DNA of 40,773 nt from contig NZ_SMJX01000039.1 of the NCBI RefSeq assembly GCF_004348535.1, positions 1-40,773 on the forward strand, given 5' to 3'. The notes below the pieces were generated by a model. The model did not search any database and was not told the origin of the DNA. It saw only the letters and a program-made list of their open reading frames with translations. The stretch is from Actinomadura sp. KC216. Its GTDB lineage: Bacteria > Actinomycetota > Actinomycetes > Streptosporangiales > Streptosporangiaceae. The translations under genes and the position numbers were made by a program. This document shows, one piece after another, positions 29,710 to 38,456 of this stretch; position 1 is the stretch's first letter, and every line of letters starts with the position of its first letter.

Positions 29710-30810
29710 GTGTCCAGTATCGAACTCCGGCAGGTCACCAAGCGGTTCGGTGACACGCTGATCGTCGACTCCATCGACCTGACCATCGAGGACGGCAGCT
29801 TCACTGTCCTGCTCGGCCCGAGCGGGTGCGGCAAGACCACCACCCTGAACATGATCTCCGGGCTGGAGGAGGTGACGTCCGGGACGATCCTGTTCGACGG
29901 GAAGGAGATGCAGGACGTCCCGCCGCACCGGCGCGACGTCGCGATGGTGTTCCAGTCGTACGCGCTCTACCCGAACCGCAGCGTCCGGGAGAACATCTCT
30001 TTCGCGCTCAAGCTGCGCAAGCAGCCCGCCGCCGAGATCGCCGCGCGGGTCGCCGAGGTCGCCGAGATGCTCGACATCAGCGCGCTCCTCGACCGCAAGC
30101 CGCGGCAGCTGTCCGGCGGCCAGCAGCAGCGGGTGGCGCTGGCGCGGGCGATCGTCCGCCGCCCCAACGTCTTCCTGCTGGACGAGCCGCTCAGCAACCT
30201 CGACGCCAAGCTCCGCGCCGACATGCGGATCAGCCTGCGCGAGCTGCAGCGCGAACTCGGCGGCACCTTCGTGTACGTCACGCACGACCAGGGCGAGGCG
30301 ATGAGCATGGCCGACCAGGTCGTCGTCATGAACGGCGGCGTGGTGCAGCAGGAGGCGCCGCCGCTCGACCTGTACCGGCGGCCCGCGAACCGGTTCGTCG
30401 CCGGGTTCGTCGGGACGCCGGGGATGAACTTCGTCCCGGGCGCCCTGGAGGACGACGGCTCGTTCGCGCACGGCGACTGGACGGTCCCGATCGGCTGGAC
30501 CGGGCCCGCCAGGCCGGGCGTGACGCTCGGCGTCCGTCCCGAGGACGTCACCCTGGAGCCGGACGACGGCCCCGACGCGGCCGGCAAGGTCCGGCTGATC
30601 GAGCGGCTCGGGGTCGAGGCGATCGTCGTGGCCTCGTTCCCGTCCGGCGACGTCATCGCCCGCGCCGACCCGGACATCGAGCTGGACCCGGGCACCCGGG
30701 TGGCTATGCGCGTCCGTCCGGGGAAGGTCCATCTGTTCGACGCCGAAGGCGGCGACGCGCTCGCGTGGACGCCCGCCCCGAAGATCGCCAAGGAGGTCGG
30801 GAGTGGCTGA
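29710..30810 (+). CDS. ABC importer ATPase, UgpC/MsmK/MalK type
   Basis: The 366-residue ATPase has Walker A GPSGCGKTT (36-44), VFQSYALYPNRSVRENI, signature LSGGQQQR (134-141), Walker B VFLLDEPLSNLD (154-165), the H-loop YVTHDQ and the MalK-type sequence LYRRPANRFVAGFVGTPGMNF leading into a C-terminal TOBE/MOP domain (about 235-366). The pair of permeases and the family 1 binding protein directly upstream complete the importer. Its 3' end overlaps the aldehyde dehydrogenase start by 8 nt. Confidence 0.92.
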   Translation: MSSIELRQVTKRFGDTLIVDSIDLTIEDGSFTVLLGPSGCGKTTTLNMISGLEEVTSGTILFDGKEMQDVPPHRRDVAMVFQSYALYPNRSVRENISFALKLRKQPAAEIAARVAEVAEMLDISALLDRKPRQLSGGQQQRVALARAIVRRPNVFLLDEPLSNLDAKLRADMRISLRELQRELGGTFVYVTHDQGEAMSMADQVVVMNGGVVQQEAPPLDLYRRPANRFVAGFVGTPGMNFVPGALEDDGSFAHGDWTVPIGWTGPARPGVTLGVRPEDVTLEPDDGPDAAGKVRLIERLGVEAIVVASFPSGDVIARADPDIELDPGTRVAMRVRPGKVHLFDAEGGDALAWTPAPKIAKEVGSG

Positions 30811-32260
30811 CGAGCTCGCGCTGCGGATCGGGGGGCGCGCCGTGCCCGCCACCGGGGGAGCGGTGTACGACGCGGTGAGCCCGGCGACCGGGGAGCGGAT
30901 CGCCGCCATCGCACGGGCCGCCGAGCCCGACGTCGACGCGGCGGTGGCCGCCGCCGGGCGGGCGTTCGAGGCGCACCGCCAGGAGAGCGCGTTCACCCGC
31001 GCGGACTGGTGCCACCGGATCGCCGCCGTCGTTGAGGAGCGGGCTCCCGAGATGGCCCGGCTCCTGGCCCTCGAACACGGCAAGCCGGTGGGCCAGGCCG
31101 AGGGCGAGATCCGGCTGGCGGCCGAGGGCTTCCGGCTCGCCGCCGAGGAGGGCAAGCGGCTCGGCGGCGAGACCGTCCCGGTGCGCGACGGCGCCAAGCT
31201 GGTGCTGACCACCCGCAAGCCGCGTGGCGTGTGGGCCGTGATGACCCCGTTCAACTTCCCGGTGAACATCCCCGTGGAGTACCTCAGCCCGCTGCTGGCC
31301 TGCGGCAACGCGGTCGTGTGGCGTCCGGCGCCCAGCATGGCGGCCGTGGCCGGCGCGCTGTACGACTGCATCGAGGCCGCGGACGTCCCGCCGGGCCTGG
31401 TCAACCTGGTCACCGGGCCCGACCTCGGCCCGGCGCAGCGCCTGGTGTCCCACCCCGCCGTCAACGGCGTCGGGTTCACCGGCAGCTCGAAGGCGGGCGC
31501 CGAGATCGCCCGGCTCGCCGCCGGCAAGGCGCAGGTCATGGAGCTGGGCGGCAATGGGCCGATCGTCGTCCTTCCCGACGCTGACCTGGACCGCGCCGCT
31601 CCGGCGATCGCCTCGGCCGCGTTCGCCAACGCGGGCCAGTCCTGCTCCGCCGCCGGACGCATCATCGCGGCGGAGCCGATCGCGGCCGAGCTGGAGGACC
31701 GCCTGGTCGAGGAGGCCCGCCGCGAGGTGGTCGGGTCCCCCTTCGACGCCGCTACGACCATGGGCCCGGTGCACACCCGCGGCGTCGCCGACACGATGGC
31801 CAGGCACATCGCCGACGGGAGGGCCCGGGGAGGCCGGACCGCGTTCGGCGGCGCCCCGCTGCCCGGCCGCCCCACGGACCTGTACTGGAACCCCACCGTC
31901 CTGGTCGGGCTGGACGAGGACGCCGCCGTCATGAGCGAGGAGACATTCGGCCCCCTGGCGCCGGTGCTGCGCGTCGCCGACGACACCGAGACGATCATCG
32001 CCGCCGCGAACCGCGGCCGGTACGGGCTCAGCTCGGCGGTCTTCGGCCGCGACCTGGACCGCACGCTGGCGGTCGCCGGACGGCTCCGCGCCGGGCAGGT
32101 CACCGTCAACGACACCAGCAACTACTGGGAGCTGCACCTGCCGTTCGGCGGCGCGCCGGGCACCGACAGCGGCCACGGCAGGCTGGGCGGCCGGCACATG
32201 GCCGAGGCCGTCACGGAGATCCAGTCGATCTCCATCGACCTGACCCCGCCCTGGCGCTGA
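30803..32260 (+). CDS. NAD(P)-dependent aldehyde dehydrogenase
   Basis: The 485-residue ALDH has Asn151 (TPFNFPVN), the cofactor loop GFTGSSKAG, the general base Glu247 (MELGGNGP), the nucleophile Cys281 (AGQSCSAAGR) and EETFGPLAPVLRV. It would oxidise an aldehyde to the acid. In this operon the likely source is the aldehyde freed by the two aldolase-type enzymes encoded on the opposite strand. GTG 30803 overlaps the ATPase gene, so translation is coupled. The specific aldehyde cannot be read from sequence. Confidence 0.9.
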   Translation: MADELALRIGGRAVPATGGAVYDAVSPATGERIAAIARAAEPDVDAAVAAAGRAFEAHRQESAFTRADWCHRIAAVVEERAPEMARLLALEHGKPVGQAEGEIRLAAEGFRLAAEEGKRLGGETVPVRDGAKLVLTTRKPRGVWAVMTPFNFPVNIPVEYLSPLLACGNAVVWRPAPSMAAVAGALYDCIEAADVPPGLVNLVTGPDLGPAQRLVSHPAVNGVGFTGSSKAGAEIARLAAGKAQVMELGGNGPIVVLPDADLDRAAPAIASAAFANAGQSCSAAGRIIAAEPIAAELEDRLVEEARREVVGSPFDAATTMGPVHTRGVADTMARHIADGRARGGRTAFGGAPLPGRPTDLYWNPTVLVGLDEDAAVMSEETFGPLAPVLRVADDTETIIAAANRGRYGLSSAVFGRDLDRTLAVAGRLRAGQVTVNDTSNYWELHLPFGGAPGTDSGHGRLGGRHMAEAVTEIQSISIDLTPPWR

Positions 32261-32276
32261 GGCAAAGGAGCCGACG

Positions 32277-34583
32277 ATGAACGATCAGCTGGCGACCGCC
32301 ACGCACTCCGGCGTGCTGGACGAGGTCGAGCGGCGGGTGCTCTGGCTCGCGACGGCCATCGTGGACCACGCCAACCGGGTGCGGCCCAACCCGTCCGGGC
32401 TGAAGGTGGGCGGGCACCAGGCGTCCTCCGCGTCGATGGCGACGATCATGACGGCGCTCTGGTTCCGGCACCTCGGACCGGACGACCGCGTCTCCGTCAA
32501 GCCGCACGCCTCCCCGGTGCTGCACGCGATCAACTACCTGCTCGGCGAGCTGGACGAGCGGTACCTGACGTCCCTGCGCGAGTTCGGCGGCCTGCAGAGC
32601 TACCCGAGCCGCACCAAGGACCCGGACCCCGTCGACTACTCCACCGGCTCGGTCGGCATCGGCGCCACCGCGCCGATCTGGGGCGCGATCGCCCGCCGGT
32701 ACGTCGACCGGGCGTCCGGCGGGCGGCCCGCCGGACGGCAGTACTCGCTGGTCGGCGACGCCGAGCTGGACGAGGGCGCGGTCTGGGAGGCGATCCTCGA
32801 CCCCGGCGTGGCCGAGCTGGGGGAGATCGTGTGGATCGTCGACCTCAACCGGCAGTCCCTCGACCGGGTCGTCCCGTACCTGGCCGCGCACCGGCTCAAG
32901 GGCATGTTCGCCGCCGCGGGCTGGCAGGTGGTGACGCTGAAGTACGGCCGCCTGCTGACCGAGCTGTTCGACCGGCCCGGCGGCGACGACCTGCGCGCCC
33001 GCATCGACGCGATGCCCAACCCGGAGTACCAGCGGCTCCTGCGCTGCGACGCCGCCGAGCTGCGCGAGCGGCTCCCCGGCGGGAGCGAGCCCGTCGCCCG
33101 GCTCGTCGCGACGCTGGACGACGCGACGCTCCTGGCCGCCCTCCGCAACCTCGGCGGGCACGACCACGGCAGCCTGGCCGACGCGTTCGCGTCCATCGAC
33201 GACACCCGCCCCACCGTGATCTTCGCCTACACGGTCAAGGGCCACGGCCTGCCCAGCGAGGGCCACCCCCAGAACCACTCCTCCCTCCTCACCGGCGACC
33301 AGATGGCCGGCCTCGCGACGAGGCTGGGCATCGACCCCGCCGACCCGTGGGCCCGCTTCCAAGACGGATCGGCCGCCGCCCGTCTCTGCGCCGACACCGC
33401 CGTCCGCCTGCGCCGCACCCCCGCCGCACCGCAGCTCCCGCCCGCGCTGCCGACCGACATCGGCCGCACCCCGAAGGGCACTGCGACCACCCAGGCCGCG
33501 CTGGGCCGCCTGCTACTGGACCTGACCCGGGAGGCGCCCGAGGCCGCGGCGCGGGTCGTCACCGTCAGCCCGGACGTCAGCTCCACCACCAACCTCGGCG
33601 GCTGGGTCAACAAGGTCGGCGTCTGGTCGACCGCCGAACGCCGCGACTGGTTCGCCGACGACGGCGAGACGATCCTGCACTGGCGGGAAGGCCCGGCGGG
33701 ACAGCACATCGAGCTGGGCATCGCCGAGACCAACCTGGTCGGGCTGCTCGGCGAGCTCGGCGCCACCTGGAGCCGCTGGAACAGCCCGCTGCTGCCGATC
33801 GGCGTGCTGTACGACCCGTTCGTCGGACGCGCCCTCGAACCGTGGTCGTTCGGCATGTACGCGGGCGGCCAGTCGATCCTGATCGGCACGCCGTCCGGGG
33901 TCACGCTGGCCCCCGAGGGCGGCGCGCACCAGTCGATCGTGACGCCGTCGATCGGGATCGAGCAGCCGGGCTGCGTCGCCTACGAGCCCGCGTTCGCCCT
34001 CGACACCGAATGGACGCTGCTCGCGAGCATGGCCCGCCTCGGACGTCCGGACGGCGGCTCGGCCTACCTGCGGCTGTCGACCCGCCCGGTGGACCAGACG
34101 CTCGCCGCGGTCCCGGCCGACCCGGCGGCCCGCGAGCGCCGCCGCCGGCAGGTGGTCGCCGGCGCCTACCCGCTCCGCCGCGCCGAACGCCCCGCCGTCA
34201 CCGTGGCGGCGATGGGCGCCCTCGTCCCCGAGGCGCTCGCCGCCGCCGACCGCCTGGAGCAGGCCGGCGTCGGCACGGACGTGGTGTGCGTGACCAGCCC
34301 CGGCCTGCTCTTCCAGGCCCTCCGCTCCCGCCAGGGCCAGGACGACGGCCCCAACTGGATCCTGGACCAGGCGTTCCCAAGCTCGCGCGCGACGCCGCTC
34401 GTCACCGTCCTGGACGGCCACCCGCACACCCTGGCCTTCCTCGCCGGGGTGAACAACGTCCCCTGCGTCACCCTGGGCGTCACCAGCTTCGGCCAGTCGG
34501 GCTCGATCGACGACGTCCACCGCCACCACGGCATCGACACCGACTCGATCGTCCGCGCGGCCCTGGACGTCCACGCCGGGTAA
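32277..34583 (+). CDS. AceE/transketolase-like thiamine-diphosphate enzyme
   Basis: The 768-residue protein resembles homodimeric pyruvate dehydrogenase E1 (AceE) and transketolase. GGHQASSASMATIMTALWF, VKPHASPVLHAINYLLGELD, FGGLQSYPSRTKDPDPVDYSTGSVGIG and the ThDP motif GDAELDEGAVWEAI...VDLN are in the first half. Phosphate/ThDP-contacting IELGIAETNLVGLLGELG and the transketolase C-terminal domain follow. GDG is GDA here, and the AceE-type length (near 890) is shortened. AAAGGAG precedes ATG 32277. It would transfer or oxidise a 2-oxo acid or ketose unit; the exact reaction is open. It closes the plus-strand operon. Confidence 0.85.
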   Translation: MNDQLATATHSGVLDEVERRVLWLATAIVDHANRVRPNPSGLKVGGHQASSASMATIMTALWFRHLGPDDRVSVKPHASPVLHAINYLLGELDERYLTSLREFGGLQSYPSRTKDPDPVDYSTGSVGIGATAPIWGAIARRYVDRASGGRPAGRQYSLVGDAELDEGAVWEAILDPGVAELGEIVWIVDLNRQSLDRVVPYLAAHRLKGMFAAAGWQVVTLKYGRLLTELFDRPGGDDLRARIDAMPNPEYQRLLRCDAAELRERLPGGSEPVARLVATLDDATLLAALRNLGGHDHGSLADAFASIDDTRPTVIFAYTVKGHGLPSEGHPQNHSSLLTGDQMAGLATRLGIDPADPWARFQDGSAAARLCADTAVRLRRTPAAPQLPPALPTDIGRTPKGTATTQAALGRLLLDLTREAPEAAARVVTVSPDVSSTTNLGGWVNKVGVWSTAERRDWFADDGETILHWREGPAGQHIELGIAETNLVGLLGELGATWSRWNSPLLPIGVLYDPFVGRALEPWSFGMYAGGQSILIGTPSGVTLAPEGGAHQSIVTPSIGIEQPGCVAYEPAFALDTEWTLLASMARLGRPDGGSAYLRLSTRPVDQTLAAVPADPAARERRRRQVVAGAYPLRRAERPAVTVAAMGALVPEALAAADRLEQAGVGTDVVCVTSPGLLFQALRSRQGQDDGPNWILDQAFPSSRATPLVTVLDGHPHTLAFLAGVNNVPCVTLGVTSFGQSGSIDDVHRHHGIDTDSIVRAALDVHAG

Positions 34584-34654
34584 GGGGGTACGGGAAGACA
34601 CCGCGGGCCGCTTGCAGAATCTCGCCCGCCAGGACATGCCCGATCACTACGCTC

Positions 34655-35233
34655 GTGCCGTGGAGACGGCAGACGGGGTGGACGAGCCCCCAGCCCCCCC
34701 AGCAGGTCCGTGAAGCGCTGGTCTTGCTCGACCCAGAACTCGATGACGACCTGCCTGACGAAGTGTCCTGGGACGACTGGCCCGAACTGCTCGGTCGGCT
34801 CCTGGGCGAGGCGTTCCGGCAGCTCAGGCGCGGTAGTTTCGAGGACCTCGATGAGGCCCCCGCGGAGAACGCCCGGATAGTGGCCGCCTACCAGGAGACC
34901 ATCGACCCGGAGAGGGAGAGCAGCGGTGCCGCCTTCGACGCCACTGTCATAGCAGCGGGGCATTTCCGGGACGTACTGACGTCGCTAAACGAGATCGACG
35001 ATGCCTCCCCGGACGGCGACAGGTTTGACGCCGAGAGCAAGCGTCTTCTTCCAGTAGTTGTTCAACTCCTCAAGGTGACAGAACTGGCGTGTGGCCTGGC
35101 GGCATATCGGAGTTTGCTGACCGCCTTTCCGGGCCAAAACTTCGGCCGGACGATCCCGGAACACGTAAACGAGGCCCGCGCGGCGCTCAAGGTGCTCGAG
35201 CAGACAGCCATGGACCTGATCCCGGACGAGTAG
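34655..35233 (+). CDS. Hypothetical acidic helical protein, possibly frameshifted at its 5' end
   Basis: I do not recognise this protein. The frame gives up to 192 residues that are acidic and helix-rich (VREALVLLDPELDDDLPDEVSWDDWPELLGRLLGEAFRQLRRGSFEDLDEAP, VVQLLKVTELACGLAAYRSLLTAFP). In this frame GTG 34655 is the only early start, and its first 15 residues are unlike the rest. A second ATG (34636) in another frame gives MPDHYARAVETADGVDEPPAP and runs into a seven-C tract (34694-34700). Removing one C would join it smoothly to QQVREALVLLD. Either a base is inserted (mutation or sequencing error) or slippage is used. Confidence 0.55.
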   Translation: MPWRRQTGWTSPQPPQQVREALVLLDPELDDDLPDEVSWDDWPELLGRLLGEAFRQLRRGSFEDLDEAPAENARIVAAYQETIDPERESSGAAFDATVIAAGHFRDVLTSLNEIDDASPDGDRFDAESKRLLPVVVQLLKVTELACGLAAYRSLLTAFPGQNFGRTIPEHVNEARAALKVLEQTAMDLIPDE

Positions 35234-35361
35234 CCCACGCCGCGCCTGCCCGGCGCCCCCAGTCACGGCTTGCCACGCCAGACACATCCGAATGAAGAGT
35301 CACGCCAACGCGATGCCGCGGGCCGCCTGACATGCCATGCCGCGACTGCAACAATCCGGCT

Positions 35362-36174
35362 ATGGCCGATGACTCCGAAGCGCCCGGCTGGCCGCGGATC
35401 GACAGCTCCGTTCCGCATTCGGCGCGGATCTGGAACTACTGGCTGGGCGGCAAGGACAACTATCCGATCGATCGGGCGGTCGGCGAGGAAATCAAGAAGG
35501 TCTTCCCCGGCATCGTCCTGACCGCTCTCGCCGACCGGGCATTCCTCGGCCGCGTGGTGTGGCATCTCGTGCACGAGGTGGGCGTCCGGCAGTTCCTGGA
35601 CATTGGCACCGGCTTGCCGACCGTGGACAACACCCATGAGGTCGCCCAGCGGATCGCTCCGGAATGCCGGATCGTCTACGTCGACAACGACCCGCTCGTG
35701 CTCACGCACGCTCGCGCCCTGCTGACCAGCAGCGCCGAAGGCGCCACCTCGTACATCGACGCTGACGTGCACGACCCCGAGCACATCCTGGCCCAGGCGC
35801 GCGAGACCCTCGACTTCGACCGGCCGGTCGCCATCATGCTCCTGGGGATCGTCCATTTCATCCTGGACGACGAGGAAGCTCAGGCGGTCGTCAAGTGCCT
35901 CGTGGACGCCGTACCCTCCGGCAGCTATCTCGCCATGACGCACGCCTGCGACTTCGTCAACGCCGAAGAGATCCACGCCAACATCAGGGAATGGAACAAG
36001 CACGGCACCCCGAAGATGACCGTGCGCTCCTACGACCAGGTCAGCCGCCTGTTCGCCGGCCTGGACCTGGTTGAGCCGGGACTGGTGTCGCTACCGCGGT
36101 GGCGCCCCGAGGCCAGCCCGTGGGGCGAGCCTCCAGAACTACCCGGAATCTGCGCCCTCGCAAGAAAGCCGTGA
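35362..36174 (+). CDS. SAM-dependent methyltransferase of the Methyltransf_19 (DUF574) family
   Basis: The 270-residue protein matches the actinomycete family PF04672: PRIDSSVPHSARIWNYWLGGKDNYPIDRAVGEE at the N-terminus, motif I QFLDIGTGLPT, the acidic strand IVYVDNDPLVLTHARALL, and LDFDRPVAIMLLGIVHFI. These proteins occur in many copies in Streptomyces and relatives, and their substrates are mostly unknown. ATG 35362 begins the conserved part; an in-frame ATG at 35332 would add ten cysteine-containing residues (MPCRDCNNPA). No Shine-Dalgarno site precedes ATG 35362, so leaderless translation is possible. Confidence 0.85.
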   Translation: MADDSEAPGWPRIDSSVPHSARIWNYWLGGKDNYPIDRAVGEEIKKVFPGIVLTALADRAFLGRVVWHLVHEVGVRQFLDIGTGLPTVDNTHEVAQRIAPECRIVYVDNDPLVLTHARALLTSSAEGATSYIDADVHDPEHILAQARETLDFDRPVAIMLLGIVHFILDDEEAQAVVKCLVDAVPSGSYLAMTHACDFVNAEEIHANIREWNKHGTPKMTVRSYDQVSRLFAGLDLVEPGLVSLPRWRPEASPWGEPPELPGICALARKP

Positions 36175-36505
36175 GACAGCCTGGCTCAGCGCTGCTGGAA
36201 AGGGTGGAGGGCCAGCCGGCGTGCTGAATGACCGCGCAGTTCACGGTGTTGCCGGACGAGATCGCGGACGGTGGTGCAGGCGTGGCCGGGCGGGAAACCG
36301 GTCGCCCGGCTGTTGAAGGGCCCCTGAGGTCTGCTGGTCCTGGCAGCGCCGGCAGATGACCCGCGAGCCGACCGGTCCCGTCTGGTGGGCGTTGTGTGGT
36401 GGTTGGTCTTCGGGTGAGCTGTTTGTCACATGCCGGCCTCCCTTGACAGGCCCTAACTGCATGTCCTTAGTTGTTGCACATTAGATGCATTAACGGAGGG
36501 GATGC
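36175..36505. other. 331-nt intergenic region upstream of the FecCD-type operon
   Basis: No convincing gene is found; short open frames on both strands are low in protein character. The right end holds a promoter-like sequence (36443-36472) and the GGAGGGG ribosome binding site (36495-36501). I looked for a cobalamin riboswitch and saw no recognisable B12 box. Confidence 0.5.
36443..36472 (+). promoter_or_regulatory. Sigma-70-type promoter candidate for the FecCD operon
   Basis: TTGACA (36443-36448) is an exact -35 consensus, followed 18 nt later by TTAGTT (36467-36472) as a -10. CTAA (36453-36456) and TTAG (36467-36470) form a short inverted repeat across this spacer and could be part of a metal-regulator site. 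Confidence 0.45.
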
Positions 36506-37612
36506 ATGGCTTCGTCATCGGTGGTCCGGTCGGCCGTGGTTCCGGAGACCGACGACGATGATCTGGGCGCGTCCTCCCGCCGGCGCCGGTACGTGCTGCT
36601 GCTGGCCGGGCTGGTCGCGGTCTTCTGCGGCACGGTCGTCGCGGCGGTCGGGATGGGGGCGGTGTCGGTGTCGCCGCTGACCGTGCTGGACATCGTGGGC
36701 CATCACCTGATCGGCAGCCCGGCCGAGGTGACCTGGCGGCCGTCGCACGACGCGATCGTCTGGCGGGTGCGGTTGCCGCGTGTGCTGCTGGGTGCGGCGG
36801 TGGGGGCCGGGCTCGCGGTGACCGGGATGGCGTTGCAGGCGATGGTGCGCAACATGCTCGCCGATCCGTACCTGCTGGGGGTCAACTCCGGTGGCTCGAC
36901 GGGGGCCGCGGCCGCGATCCTGTTCGGGTTCGGTGTGGGGTGGGGCGAGCACGCGCTGCAGATCGCCGCGTTCCTGGGTGCGCTGGCGGCGTCGCTGCTG
37001 GTGTTCGTGATCGCGCGGACGGCCGGGCGGATCACCTCGACGCGGCTGCTGATGACGGGGGTGGCCGTCGGGTACGCGCTGTACGCCCTCACCAGTTTCT
37101 TGATCTTCGCCTCCGACTCGGCCGAGGGGTCCAGGTCGGTGCTGTTCTGGTTGCTGGGCACCCTGGCGCTGGCGCACTGGTCGGCGCCGCTGGTCGTGGT
37201 CCTGGCCGCCGTCGCCGTGGTGGTCGCGCTGCTCACGGTGTGGGGGCGGCAGCTGGACGCGCTGGCGATCGGTGACGAGACCGCGCACACCCTGGGCATC
37301 TCGCCGACGCGGTTCCGCCTGGTGCTGCTGGTCCTGGTGTCCCTGGCGGTCGGGGTGCTGGTGGCGGCGTCGGGCAGCATCGGCTTCGTCGGGCTGGTGA
37401 TCCCGCACCTGGCCCGGCGCATCGTGGGGGCCGCGCACCGCCGGGCCGTCCCCGTCGCCGCGCTGATCGGCGCCATCTTCCTGCTGTGGGCCGACCTTGC
37501 CGCCCGCATGCTGCTGAGCCCGCAGGAGCTGCCGATCGGCATCATCACCGCGATGGTCGGCGCGCCGTTCCTGCTCATCCTGGTCCGCCGCCTGCACGCC
37601 GGAAGCGAGTGA
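36506..37612 (+). CDS. FecCD-family ABC transporter permease
   Basis: The 368-residue protein has about ten hydrophobic helices and the FecCD pattern: IVWRVRLPRVLLGAAVGAGLAVTGMALQAMVRNMLADPYLLGVNSGGSTGAA near the N-terminus, LLMTGVAVGYALYAL in the middle, and SIGFVGLVIPHLARRIVGAAHRR followed by ELPIGIITAMVGAPFLLILVRR at the end. Such permeases move siderophores, haem, corrinoids or related metal complexes. ATG 36506 lies 4 nt after GGAGGGG. It heads a four-gene operon with ATPase, binding lipoprotein and methyltransferase. Confidence 0.92.
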   Translation: MASSSVVRSAVVPETDDDDLGASSRRRRYVLLLAGLVAVFCGTVVAAVGMGAVSVSPLTVLDIVGHHLIGSPAEVTWRPSHDAIVWRVRLPRVLLGAAVGAGLAVTGMALQAMVRNMLADPYLLGVNSGGSTGAAAAILFGFGVGWGEHALQIAAFLGALAASLLVFVIARTAGRITSTRLLMTGVAVGYALYALTSFLIFASDSAEGSRSVLFWLLGTLALAHWSAPLVVVLAAVAVVVALLTVWGRQLDALAIGDETAHTLGISPTRFRLVLLVLVSLAVGVLVAASGSIGFVGLVIPHLARRIVGAAHRRAVPVAALIGAIFLLWADLAARMLLSPQELPIGIITAMVGAPFLLILVRRLHAGSE

Positions 37613-37619
37613 GGCATTC

Positions 37620-38414
37620 ATGATCGAAGGACGCGGGCTCACCTACGCCTACGGCGCGACGACCGTGGTGCGCGACGTCGACGTGCGGGCCGAGTCCGGC
37701 CGGGTCCTCGGGCTGCTCGGGCCCAACGGCAGCGGCAAGACCACGGTGGTGCGGATGCTCACCGGGATCGTGACCCCGCGCCGCGGCGAGGTCCTGCTCG
37801 ACGGGAGCCCGCTGGGCTCCCTCACCCACCGCGCGCTCGCCCGGCAGGTCGCCGTCGTGCTCCAGGAGCCGGTCGGCGACCTGCCGATGACGGTGGCCGA
37901 CATGGTCATGCTCGGCCGGGCGCCGCACCAGACGACGTTCTCCCGCAACAGCGCGGAGGATCACCGGATCGCGGCGGCCGTGCTGCGCAGGGTCGGCGCC
38001 CGGCATCTCGCCGACCGGGTGTTCGTCGGGTTGTCCGGTGGCGAGAAGCAGCGGGTGCTGATCGCGCGGGCGCTGGCGCAGGAGCCCACCCATCTGGTCC
38101 TCGACGAGCCGACCAACCACCTCGACATCCGGTTCCAGCACGAGCTGCTCACCATGATCCGCGGGCTCGGCATCACCACGGTCATCGTGCTCCACGACCT
38201 CAATCTGGCCGCCCGCTACTGCGACGACGTGCTGGTCCTCCAGGAGGGCGACGTCGTCGCGCACGGGCCGTGCGCCGACGTGCTGACCGCCGAGCTCCTC
38301 CAAGGCGTCTACGGCGTCGGCGTCGAACGCCTCGACACCTCCCGCGGCATCCAGTTCCTCTTCCACCCGCTCGACGAGCACGAATCCGCACCGGCGTCCA
38401 CCGCCACCGGCTGA
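37620..38414 (+). CDS. FecE/HmuV-type ABC transporter ATPase
   Basis: The 264-residue ATPase has Walker A GPNGSGKTT (34-42), the Q-loop LQEPVGDLPMTVADMVMLGR, signature LSGGEKQR (138-145), Walker B LVLDEPTNHLD and the H-loop VLHDLNLAARYCD, a set typical of siderophore/haem/B12 importer ATPases. It starts 7 nt after the permease stop. The transported metal complex cannot be told from this subunit. Confidence 0.92.
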   Translation: MIEGRGLTYAYGATTVVRDVDVRAESGRVLGLLGPNGSGKTTVVRMLTGIVTPRRGEVLLDGSPLGSLTHRALARQVAVVLQEPVGDLPMTVADMVMLGRAPHQTTFSRNSAEDHRIAAAVLRRVGARHLADRVFVGLSGGEKQRVLIARALAQEPTHLVLDEPTNHLDIRFQHELLTMIRGLGITTVIVLHDLNLAARYCDDVLVLQEGDVVAHGPCADVLTAELLQGVYGVGVERLDTSRGIQFLFHPLDEHESAPASTATG

Positions 38415-38456
38415 CCCGCGCCACCACGCCGATCACCGCAAGGAGAAGTCCGCCCG

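Noticed and set aside
29686..32197. Long minus-strand frames (811 and 497 residues) opposite the ATPase and aldehyde dehydrogenase
   Set aside because: They are shadows of the high-GC coding strand: rich in Arg/Ala/Ser/Gly with no recognisable motifs, while the plus strand encodes complete known families.
36175..36505. Cobalamin riboswitch upstream of the FecCD-type importer
   Set aside because: No recognisable B12 box was found; a promoter and Shine-Dalgarno site explain the region well enough.
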